A stretch of DNA of 64,000 nucleotides from Astragalus membranaceus (taxonomy: Eukaryota; Streptophyta; Magnoliopsida; Fabales; Fabaceae): positions 66,508,834-66,572,833 of the forward strand of contig CM076849.1 in the NCBI GenBank assembly GCA_039519185.1. The letters are read 5' to 3'. The notes beneath the pieces are model-generated. The model had not been told where the DNA came from, ran no database searches, and saw only the letters and a program-made list of their open reading frames with translations. Made by a program: the position numbers and the translations under genes. Shown one piece after another: positions 32,920 through 42,036 of this stretch (the stretch's first letter is position 1; every line of letters begins with the position of its first letter).

Positions 32920-33379
32920 TCGTGTCAAACTTTAAAAATGTTTTAAACGGACCGAGAGTGTTAGTAGGGGTTCCGGTAGAACTCACTGAGATTGTATCTC
33001 ACTGTTTAATTGTTGTTGTTTTACAGATAAACAGGGACAGAAGAAACCTCAGAGGCACGAGTAGGTGGCCCCGGGAGGAGAATAATGACTTAGCTTTATG
33101 TTCAAGTTTATTTTCCTTCTGTTGCCTATGTATTACAACACTATGGCATTAGTGTTTTGTTTATCCTTTTCCGCTTTCTTGTATGACCCTGATTACCGCA
33201 GTTGCTGACAGTTATGGTCTGAGTACCGTATGATCTTATTTGTGTATAAGATGGTTATGTTGTATTTCAGCAAAATTTTATAATGGTATTCAGTGTCTAA
33301 GCAGAAAATTCTTATCTCTGATGTTTATATTTTGACACGCTTTGGTATTTTTACAAGTTAATAATACCTGGGTGTTACA

Positions 33380-33384
33380 GTTAT
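33380..33384. other. Target site duplication gttat of the nested element (right copy)
   Basis: Matches 24624-24628; the uninterrupted right LTR of the host element reads ATAGTTATTTAG here. Confidence 0.9.
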
Positions 33385-33425
33385 TTAGTATTTAGTTAAT
33401 TAATTAAATAGGAGTTGGTGATAGA

Positions 33426-33457
<32 letters not shown>

Positions 33458-36050
33458 TGATAATAATAATAATAATAATATTGGGTGGTCTTAATTATTT
33501 AGAGGGTGGTGATATTTAATTATTCAAATGGGCTTAAGTGGATGGAGGCCCGTGATCCAGGCCCAGGGTTGGCTTAGGCGTATGTGACTAGGGGTTGGGG
33601 GAGAGGCGGATCACTTGAGAAAAAGAGAGAAGGGGCGTGAGAAAGAAAAGAAAGAAAACGCAAAAGAGAGAAAGAAAGAGAAGAAAAATAGCGCAAGGGA
33701 GAGGAGAGGAGAAGAGAGAGGCGCAAACCCCAAGGAGGAGGAGAGGAGCTCAGTTGCTGTGGTTACTCGGTGTGCTCGTGGAGGGGTCCCTGTCTTCGGT
33801 GAAACTAAGGTAAGGGTGGGTCTTGCCTTATAATAGGGAGCATAATGGGATGTATGTAGGGGTTAGGTCTTATGTCCTGTTTATATTGATTTTTATGTTG
33901 TTTATGATATATGAGTATGTTGTTGTTATTGTTGTTACCCGTTGTGATGATATGCGAATTGTTGCTCTGTAAGGTGAATTCCGAATAGCGTGCTAAGTGC
34001 TCGAATAAATGCATAATATGTAATTTGATGTTGGTGGTGTGATTGGTGCGTAATTTGATAAATTGTACTACTCAAAAGATTCGGTTGTTGTGTTATAGGC
34101 GCATAGGGCGCCATATGAGCAGGTGTTGTTGTTGCTGAATTTGATGTTTTAAGTGTTGTAGGCGTATAAGGTGCCATGGTTGTGATTTTAGTGTTGCTGG
34201 AAACGGTTGTTTAGGTGCGGAATTAGGCGCCCTTTTTGTGGGGTGCCCTGCGCCAAGTTTTGACGTTGTTGGAATTTTGGCCATGGAAGTAGGCGCCCTT
34301 GTGCTAGGCGCCCCTTGCCAAATTATTGTGTTTTGGCTAAGTGTATTTTGTGTTGTGTTTTGTGTGCCATGTGCTAAGTGTATTTTGTGTTGTGTTTGTG
34401 TGCCAAGTGCCAAGTGCCAAGTCAGTGTGTGTTGGTGATGCTTTAGTGTGGGTGTGTGTATAGGCGCCTAGGGCGCCATGGTAATGGTGATGATGGTTGT
34501 CCATATGGTTTTGGTGATTTCAAATAAAATTGATTTTTGAGGTGAGTGAGGATTTTAGATGGTGGAAAAGAAATATAATTTTGATGTTTTAAAATTGAGA
34601 AAAATTGATGTTTGGGCTGAATTTGTGTAAAAATCTGGTTCTGGCACTGTTCTGGGCGCCAGGCGCCCTGTGCTGGGCGCCAAGGGCGCTGTGTGTGCGG
34701 CTGGGCAGTGTGGCGCGCGCCTGGGCGCTGGGCGCCTGCTGTGCGTGTGTGTGTTGCACGCCTGGGCGCTGGGCGCCTGCTTGCGTGCGTGTGTGTGTGG
34801 CGCGCGCCTGGGCGCTGGGCGCCTGTTGTGCGCGCGGGCGTGCGTGTGTTGCGCGCTGGGCGCCAGTGCGCGTGTTGCCTGGGCGCTGGGCGCCTAAGGC
34901 GCCAGTTTTCAGCAGTGTTGCCTAATTTTTCCTAAATTTGTTTTTAACGTAACTTTTGACTCGGGTGTCCGTTTTAGGTGGTTCAAAGTGCGTCACGACG
35001 CTCATTTAATTGTCTATCTGTTTGTCCAGGCCAAAACCAAAACTTAATATTTTTCCCCGGTCGTTTTCTGAAAGTCCCAAGTGACTGTGTACTAGTTGTT
35101 GTTTGGATTTGAAATCGCTACTGTTCCTTTTAAATAAAATGTTGGTGTTCTTCGTGAGATTAAGGTACCGTTCCTTGTATTTTAAATGGTGTTGTCACAG
35201 TGAAAGTAATGTGTTGTGTAACAGTGTGGTATGCAAATATATATATGGTGTATGTTATTATTGGGGAATGGGGTCTGTGATCCTCTATTGGGTGTTGGTG
35301 AATTAAACAAACTGTTGGTGAATATGCTATGGCATACTTTTATTTGGTGGTTCTGGTGTGTGATGCATTGTCATGGTGTCGCATAATCATATGCATGATT
35401 TTGGTGAATAGGCTTCGGCCTCGGGCTTCGGCCTTATTATAAATTTTGGTGAATGCCCTCAAGGCTTATTTTTGGTGAATGGATCCACATGCATATGCCG
35501 AGTGGAGTTTTGGGTTGCATCTCATACATTAAACATACAGTTGGCGAATGTCTTGGTGATTATTTATTTGGTGATTGTTTGGTGAATATTTAGTTGGTGA
35601 TGAAATGGTGATTAATTTCGATTGACTGAACTGGTGATTAAAGTGAATATTGCTGTGATTGATGTAGTCCTGTATCTGTACATACTACTCCTTATGTACT
35701 TTATTATAGGGTTTGAGACTCACCCCTTTTTGTTGATTTTTACCTTACAGGTAACCGTACTTGAAGGCCTTGACCTTCATTCCTTTGAGTTCGAGTCGCT
35801 CTGATACGTAGCACCTGGGGGCGTCTTATTAGATAGTGATTTTGTCTTGTACGACTTGTTGGATTTTATTTTAACGTTGTAACCGTATTTTTGAGTAATG
35901 GCCCGCCCATGATGTCACGTAATGATTTTAATTTAAGTTAAACAAATGACGTGTTTTTGAAGTAAATGTAGCATTCCGTTTCAAAAAAAATAAATAATTT
36001 GTGCACTCTGATAATTGTTATAAATGAAAGGGGTAGAAACGGGTGTTACA
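33385..36050 (+). repeat. TR-GAG left LTR, remainder
   Basis: Continues the LTR after the nested element and ends GGGTGTTACA at 36050. It contains an (AAT)n microsatellite (about 33427-33481), a purine-rich stretch (33618-33720), and a cluster of GGCGCC-rich tandem units (about 34650-34905), which is longer than in the right LTR. Frequent TTGGTGA motifs occupy 35270-35640. No separate gene is recognised. Confidence 0.9.
34650..34905. repeat. GGCGCC-rich tandem repeat, left LTR
   Basis: GC-rich units built on CTGGGCGCTGGGCGCCTG separated by TGTG/CGCG-rich spacers. The right LTR counterpart (38796-38980) lacks about 71 bases, or one to two units. Confidence 0.85.
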
Positions 36051-36053
36051 AAG

Positions 36054-36065
36054 TGGTATCAGAGC
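36054..36065 (+). other. TR-GAG primer binding site (tRNA-Met)
   Basis: TGGTATCAGAGC, the canonical initiator tRNA-Met primer site of plant LTR elements, three bases after the LTR end. Confidence 0.9.
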
Positions 36066-36160
36066 AGTTCGGTCTGTCCGGCCGGTAGTCGAGTCGTCGT
36101 GTTGAGTAACATTGAGTTTGTTACTCGTTTCTGAATTCTGTTTCCTGTTGCAGTGCTAGA

Positions 36161-37147
36161 ATGGCCAGACGGGACGATGCTGCACTTGCTGCTGCCTTGC
36201 AGGCTATAGCCGGGGTGATGGGTAATATACCCGGTGTTGTTAATGACGGGACGCGCAATTTGGCTACATTTCAGAGAGAGAACCCACCCACCTTTAAGGG
36301 TCGGTACAACCCGGATGGAGCATTGTCATGGCTGAAGGAGATAGAGCGGGTCTTTCGTGTCATGGAGTGTACTCCAGCTCAGAAAGTGAAGTTTGGGACT
36401 CATATGTTAACGGAGGAAGCTGAAGACTGGTGGATGGGAATGTTGCGAAGGTTGAGAGATACTGGTGAGGAAGTGACTTGGGAGGTTTTCACAAGAGAGT
36501 TCAAGAGGAAGTACTATCCTGAGGATGTGCGAGCCAAGAAAGAAGTGGAGTTTTTAGAGCTGAAGCAGGGAGACAGGACTGTGGCTGATTATGCCGCCAA
36601 GTTTGAGGAGCTGGCCGAATTTTGTCCTTATTATGCTAACGATGCCAATTCTGAATTTTCAAAATGTGTCAAGTTCGAGAGTGGTCTACGTCCTGATATA
36701 AAGAAAGCAATTGGATATCAAGAGGTTCGGGTCTTCGCTAGATTGGTTGATAAGTGTAGGATCTATGAGGAAGACAGTTCTGCTGCTTACAAGGCTGTGA
36801 AGGAGAAGAGAAATTCTCAGTTTAGGGGGAAGCCCTATGAGGTTTCAGGTGGTAAGGGCAAGGGAGAGGAGAGTTCGGGCAGGAAGCCAAGTGGGGGAGA
36901 CGCTACTGCGGGCATTGTGTGTCACAAGTGTGGAAAGTCGGGACATAAGAGTCCCGATTGCATGACCTTCAAGTGTTTCAAATGTGGCAAGGAAGGCCAC
37001 GTAGCTGCTAAGTGCGAGAAGAGAGACGTTGTTTGCTACAACTGTGGGGAGATGGGACATATTAGTACCAAGTGTTCCAAGCCGAAGAAAGAGAAGTCTA
37101 GTGGGAGGGTGTTTGCCTTGGTGGGCACTGAGTCTACTGAAGAATGA
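36161..37147 (+). CDS. gag: Gag polyprotein with three CCHC zinc knuckles
   Basis: A 328-residue intact frame encoding the structural protein that forms the retrotransposon particle and binds its RNA in the cytoplasm. Residues about 41-205 match the Ty3/gypsy capsid (Retrotrans_gag) pattern, with NPPTFKGRYNPDGALSWLKE, AEDWW at 87-91, FKRKYYP at 114-120, and VADYAAKFEELAEFCPYY at 141-158. A basic linker follows. Three perfect CX2CX4HX4C knuckles are C254-C267, C272-C285 and C292-C305. The ATG has a favourable context (A at -3, G at +4) and is about 95 bases after the PBS. In autonomous relatives the frame continues into protease after VFALVGTES-like sequence; here two TGA codons in a row end it (37145-37150) and no protease motif follows. 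Confidence 0.93.
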   Translation: MARRDDAALAAALQAIAGVMGNIPGVVNDGTRNLATFQRENPPTFKGRYNPDGALSWLKEIERVFRVMECTPAQKVKFGTHMLTEEAEDWWMGMLRRLRDTGEEVTWEVFTREFKRKYYPEDVRAKKEVEFLELKQGDRTVADYAAKFEELAEFCPYYANDANSEFSKCVKFESGLRPDIKKAIGYQEVRVFARLVDKCRIYEEDSSAAYKAVKEKRNSQFRGKPYEVSGGKGKGEESSGRKPSGGDATAGIVCHKCGKSGHKSPDCMTFKCFKCGKEGHVAAKCEKRDVVCYNCGEMGHISTKCSKPKKEKSSGRVFALVGTESTEE

Positions 37148-37150
37148 TGA

Positions 37151-37481
37151 TCATTTCGGAGGTATGTGTTTCGTTAGAGTTTTCCGCTAAATCTATTGTC
37201 GATACTGATGTCGCTCATTGTTTTAATACTGCTGAATGTTGTGAATGCTTAAGTCTTGTGTTGTTTTCTCTGATTGGTCTTATGTTGCTTGGTGTGTTCT
37301 TGTGTACCTTGTCGACCTTCGACAGAGACCTTGTTGCGAGTTTTGTTGTTTGTCGTTGGGTGAATTAATTGTAATCGTGGGTACGGACTAGTTAGAGCAT
37401 AACCGTGAGGATGTCAATTGTCGTAGCCAGTCGATGAGTTAGGGAGATGTTGATGCGAATTTTCGAGGACGAAAATAATCT
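37151..37481 (+). other. Noncoding stretch after gag
   Basis: About 330 bases between gag and the PPT. A 74-residue frame (37144-37368) has no recognisable domain. The end (CGAATTTTCGAGGACGAAAA, 37456-37475) resembles the last pol codons and 3' UTR of autonomous relatives, so the element looks like an internal deletion that kept the 3' end. Confidence 0.6.
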
Positions 37482-37494
37482 AAGTGGGGGAGAG
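37482..37494 (+). other. TR-GAG polypurine tract
   Basis: AAGTGGGGGAGAG next to the right LTR, one base before TGTAACACC. Confidence 0.85.
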
Positions 37495-37495
37495 T

Positions 37496-40129
37496 TGTAA
37501 CACCCCGAAATTAATTAAATAGTTATTTAGTATTTAGTTAATTAATTAAATAGGAGTTGGTGATAGAAATAATAATAATAATAATAATGATGATAATAAT
37601 AATAATAATAATATTGGGTGGTCTTAATTATTTAGAGGGTGGTGATATTTAATTATTCAAATGGGTTTAAGTGGATGGAGGCCCGTGATCCAGGCCCGTG
37701 ATCCAGGCCCAGGGTTGGCTTAGGCGTATGTGACTAGGGGTTGGGGGAGAGGCGGATCACTTGAGAAAAAGAGAGAAGGGGCGTGAGAAAGAAAAGAAAG
37801 AAAACGCAAAAGAGAGAAAGAAAGAGAAGAAAAATAGCGCAAGGGAGAGGAGAGGAGAAGAGAGAGGCGCAAACCCCAAGGAGGAGGAGAGGAGCTCAGT
37901 TGCTGTGGTTACTCGGTGTGCTCGTGGAGGGGTCCCTGTCTTCGGTGAAACTAAGGTAAGGGTGGGTCTTGCCTTATAATAGGGAGCATAATGGGATGTA
38001 TGTAGGGGTTAGGTCCTATGTCCTGTTTATATTGATTTTTATGTTGTTTATGATATATGAGTATGTTGTTGTTATTGTTGTTACCCGTTGTGATGATATG
38101 CGAATTGTTGCTCTGTAAGGTGAATTCCGAATAGCGTGCTAAGTGCTCGAATAAATGCATAATATGTAATTTGATGTTGGTGGTGTGATTGGTGCGTAAT
38201 TTGATAAATTGTACTACTCAAAAGATTCGGTTGTTGTGTTATAGGCGCATAGGGCGCCATATGAGCAGGTGTTGTTGTTGCTGAATTTGATGTTTTAAGT
38301 GTTGTAGGCGTATAAGGTGCCATGGTTGTGATTTTAGTGTTGCTGGAAACGGTTGTTTAGGTGCGGAATTAGGCGCCCTTTTTGTGGGGTGCCCTGCGCC
38401 AAGTTTTGACGTTGTTGGAATTTTGGCCATGGAAGTAGGCGCCCTTGTGCTAGGCGCCCCTTGCCAAATTATTGTGTTTTGGCTAAGTGTATTTTGTGTT
38501 GTGTTTTGTGTGCCATGTGCTAAGTGTATTTTGTGTTGTGTTTGTGTGCCAAGTGCCAAGTGCCAAGTCAGTGTGTGTTGGTGATGCTTTAGTGTGGGTG
38601 TGTGTATAGGCGCCTAGGGCGCCATGGTAATGGTGATGATGGTTGTCCATATGGTTTTGGTGATTTCAAATAAAATTGATTTTTGAGGTGAGTGAGGATT
38701 TTAGATGGTGGAAAAGAAATATAATTTTGATGTTTTAAAATTGAGAAAAATTGATGTTTGGGCTGAATTTGTGTAAAAATCTGGTTCTGGCACTGTTCTG
38801 GGCGCCAGGCGCCCTGTGCTGGGCGCCAAGGGCGCTGTGTGTGTGGCTGGGCAGTGTGGCGCGCGCCTGGGCGCTGGGCGCCTGCTGTGCGTGTGTGTGT
38901 TGCACGCCTGGGCGCTGGGCGCCTGCTTGCGTGCGTGTGTGTGTGGCGCGCGCCTGGGCGCTGGGCGCCTAAGGCGCCAGTTTTCAGCAGTATTGCCTAA
39001 TTTTTCCTAAATTTGTTTTTAACGTAACTTTTGACTCGGGTGTCCGTTTTAGGTGGTTCAAAGTGCGTCACGACGCTCATTTAATTGTCTATCTGTTTGT
39101 CCAGGCCAAAACCAAAACTTAATATTTTTCCCCGGTCGTTTTCTGAAAGTCCCAAGTGACTGTGTACTAGTTGTTGTTTGGATTTGAAATCGCTACTGTT
39201 CCTTTTAAATAAAATGTTGGTGTTCTTCGTGAGATTAAGGTACCGTTCCTTGTATTTTAAATGGTGTTGTCACGGTGAAAGTAATGTGTTGTGTAACAGT
39301 GTGGTATGCAAATATATATATATATGGTGTATGTTATTATTGGGGAATGGGGTCTGTGATCCTCTATTGGGTGTTGGTGAATTAAACAAACTGTTGGTGA
39401 ATATGCTATGGCATACTTTTATTTGGTGGTTCTGGTGTGTGATGCATTGTCATGGTGTCGCATAATCATATGCATGATTTTGGTGAATAGGCTTCGGCCT
39501 CGGGCTTCGGCCTTATTATAAATTTTGGTGAATGCCCTCAAGGCTCATTTTTGGTGAATGGATCCACATGCATATGCCCAGTGAAGTTTTGGGTTGCATC
39601 TCATACATTAAACATACAGTTGGCGAATGTCTTGGTGATTATTTATTTGGTGATTGTTTGGTGAATATTTAGTTGGTGATGAAATGGTGATTAATTTCGA
39701 TTGACTGAACTGGTGATTAAAGTGAATATTGCTGTGATTGATGTAGTCCTGTATCTGTACATACTACTCCTTATGTACTTTATTATAGGGTTTGAGACTC
39801 ACCCCTTTTTGTTGATTTTTACCTTACAGGTAACCGTACTTGAAGGCCTTGACCTTCATTCCTTTGAGTTCGAGTCGCTCTGATACGTAGCACCTGGGGG
39901 GCGTCTTATTAGATAGTGATTTTGTCTTGTACGACTTGTTGGATTTTATTTTAACGTTGTAACCGTATTTTTGAGTAATGGCCCACCCATGATGTCACGT
40001 AATGATTTTAATTTAAGTTAAACAAATGACGTGTTTTTGAAGTAAATGTAGCATTCCGTTTCAAAAATAATAATAATTTGTGCACTCTGATAATTGTTAT
40101 AAATGAAAGGGGTAGAAACGGGTGTTACA
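37496..40129 (+). repeat. TR-GAG right LTR (2634 bp)
   Basis: Starts TGTAACACCCC and ends GGGTGTTACA. Very similar to the left LTR. Differences are a shorter (AAT)n run (about 37568-37614), a small local duplication near 37681-37709 (GCCCGTGATCCAG repeated), the shorter GGCGCC cluster, and scattered substitutions. Confidence 0.92.
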
Positions 40130-40134
40130 GCTAA
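40130..40134. other. Target site duplication gctaa (right)
   Basis: Second copy of the 5-bp duplication flanking the TR-GAG element. Confidence 0.9.
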
Positions 40135-40430
40135 CACCGAAGTGCTCATCCTCTCTCTGTAGCTGAAAATGTACAAATGCAACGTAAATGCCATGATTGC
40201 TGTTTTCTTTTTATTATGATGAATGATGAGTTTCTTATTTCCTTTGTCTATGTCGGATGAATGCATGATCTTCTACTGCTCCTATATGCTTGATGAATGC
40301 AATGCATGATTTTCTTTTTCTTTTGCTTATGTCTGATGAATGCATGATTTTATGCTTGGTGAATGTAATGCCTGACTTTATTTGTTCTTTTGCTTTTCTC
40401 CTCTTCTTTTCTTTTGCTCTTTTAAGAATC

Positions 40431-40446
40431 ATGGGTATGCGAATGC
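40431..40446. other. LINE target site duplication, left copy
   Basis: The 16-bp sequence recurs at 42037-42052 after the poly(A) tail; uninterrupted units have it once. Confidence 0.92.
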
Positions 40447-42036
40447 TTCTCTTTTGGCTTGATCATCTTTTAAATCCAAGAAAACTGCATTTGGCAAATT
40501 GCTAAAGGTGACTGTATCAACTTTTGGCTTGATCCTTGGCTGTCGGCCCCTCTTGTAAATCTTCTTAATGTCCCTGAGCATCGCCAGCTCTATCTCAAGG
40601 CCCGTGTTTGTGACTTCATTCAGAATGGTCACTGGTGTATCCCTGCTTCTCTTTCCAATATCTTTCCTCAGCTGGCTTCTCTCCTTCATGACAAAGATCT
40701 GCCTTCATTTGACTCTCAAGATCAGCTGATTTGGAAAAACTCTACCGACGGTAAGCTTACTTTTAAAACCGCTTATCTTTATTTCAGGCCTGTTGGGCAA
40801 CCTAGTAGGTGGTTCAAGAATATTTGGCGAAGTGTTATTCCTCCATCCAAGTCTCTTCTTATGTGGCGCATCCTCCATCACCGTATGCCAACTGATGACC
40901 AACTCAGAAGCCGTGGATGTGGTACTGTTTCCATGTGTAGTCTCTGTGAAGCGGACTATGAGTCTTCCTTGCACCTTTTCTGTGAGTGTTCTTTCGCTAA
41001 GCAGCTTTGGGATTGGCTTAGTGGCAAGCTCTCTCTTAATATTGATGTTTCCTCCCCGGAGACGATTTTTGACGTCTGTCTGCGCCCTTGGTCGGACCAA
41101 GTTCAGGATGTTGTTTTCGCTGCGATTATTAACGTTTTTTGGGCTATTTGGTTCTCTCGGAATCAGATTCGTTTTGACAACAAGAAGATCTCGCCTACTT
41201 ACCTGAAAAATTTGATCATGGCAAGTGTGAACATTTCTGGTAATCTCAGCAAGGGCTCCACGTCTAACTCCATGCAGGACTTTGTGATTCTTAAGGGTTT
41301 TTCGGTTGAGTGCAAGCCTCGTAAGGCTCCTACAAATATAGAGGTTATCTGGCAGTCTCCTCCTTCCTTTTGGGTTAAGTGTAATACTGATGGCGCTGCG
41401 AGGGGGTCTCCTGGTTTAGCTGCCTGTGGGGGTATCTTTCGCGACAGTAATGCTGAGTCTCTTGGCTGTTTTATGCTTCCTCTAGGTACAAATTACGCGC
41501 TTCATGCTGAACTTGTCGGGGTCATGGTCGCCATTGAAGTGGCTTTTAGAAAAGGTTGGCATCGGTTATGGATTGAGAGTGACTCTCAGCTTGCTGTTAT
41601 GGCTTTCTCGTCTCACTCAATTGTGCCATGGAATCTTCGCAATCGTTGGCTTAATTGCATGGGTCTACTCAAATCAATGACTGTCACTTGCACTCATATT
41701 TTTCGGGAAGGGAATCACTGTGCTGATAAGCTTGCGTCTCATGGGATCAACCTGTCTGGTTTCCAATGGTGGAATTCGGTTCCCTATTTCATTAAGGATG
41801 ATTTTATCCGTAATAGGATTGGCCTTCCTTATTTTCGTTTCAGGCAATAATGTTTTATTTTTGTTCGCATGGGTTTTGGTATATGTCCCCCCATGTTTCT
41901 TGTATTTTTGTTTTTTGTTTATTAATGAAATAGGAGGGAGTACTCTTTCCTTCTAGATGTTTTTATCCCTAAGGAGGGTTTTGCATCAGAAGGTTTTAAC
42001 GAGGCTCCTTTCCTTTTTGTTTAAAAAAAAAAAAAA
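40447..42036 (+). mobile_element. 5'-truncated L1-type LINE
   Basis: A 1590-bp insertion in internal C with a 15-A tail (42023-42037) and a 16-bp target duplication atgggtatgcgaatgc (40431-40446 and 42037-42052). Only the 3' part of ORF2 remains, as is usual when target-primed reverse transcription stops early. The open frame is intact to its natural stop, suggesting a recent insertion. Confidence 0.92.
40507..41850 (+). pseudogene. LINE ORF2 C-terminal part: zf-RVT and RNase H
   Basis: About 447 residues open from GDCINFWLDPWL to the stop at 41848; a stop at 40471 lies upstream, and the endonuclease and RT domains are missing. The first part matches the zf-RVT region of plant L1 elements (IPPSKSLLMWRILHHRMPT, then CSLC...HLFCECSFAKQLW). 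The C-terminal part is a plant LINE RNase H (RVT_3 type) with the acidic residues in place: NTDGAA, HAEL, ESDSQLA and NHCADKLA. An internal ATG at 40861 could give a 329-residue product, but without promoter evidence this is a dead fragment. Confidence 0.9.

Larger units (their letters stand above)
24629..33379 (+). mobile_element. Nested degenerate Ty3/gypsy retrotransposon
   Basis: Inserted in the TR-GAG left LTR with a perfect 5-bp duplication gttat (24624-24628 and 33380-33384). Starts TGTAACATCC, ends GGGTGTTACA. LTRs 24629-27147 and 30902-33379, tRNA-Met-like PBS at 27150, PPT at 30889. The 3.75-kb internal holds remnants of gag, protease, RT and RNase H in that order, with many stops and frameshifts, and no integrase that I can recognise. 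Total 8751 bp. It is the youngest of the nested LTR elements by position, yet its coding region is the most decayed. Confidence 0.9.
30902..33379 (+). repeat. Nested element right LTR (2478 bp)
   Basis: Matches the left LTR over long blocks but differs at about 31827-31866 and 32416-32590. It has a much longer TA run, and all four of its hairpin repeats are the GATTAGC subtype. Confidence 0.9.
24598..40129 (+). mobile_element. TR-GAG type LTR retrotransposon (gag only)
   Basis: Starts TGTAACACCCC and ends GGGTGTTACA, flanked by a perfect 5-bp duplication gctaa (24593-24597 and 40130-40134). Without the nested element it is about 6.8 kb: left LTR 24598-24628 plus 33385-36050, PBS, an intact gag, PPT, right LTR 37496-40129. 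The internal region is only 1445 bp and contains no protease, RT, RNase H or integrase. LTR pair plus gag alone defines the TR-GAG class. The intact frame, perfect duplication and very similar LTRs suggest a recent insertion. Mobilisation would need pol supplied by a relative. Confidence 0.9.

Noticed and set aside
34650..34905. CpG island promoter of a host gene
   Set aside because: The GC content comes from a tandem repeat within an LTR and no gene follows except the element's own gag.
34605..34925. 106-residue Cys/Ala/Trp-rich ORF
   Set aside because: Translation of the GGCGCC tandem repeat; open in three frames and shortened in the other LTR.
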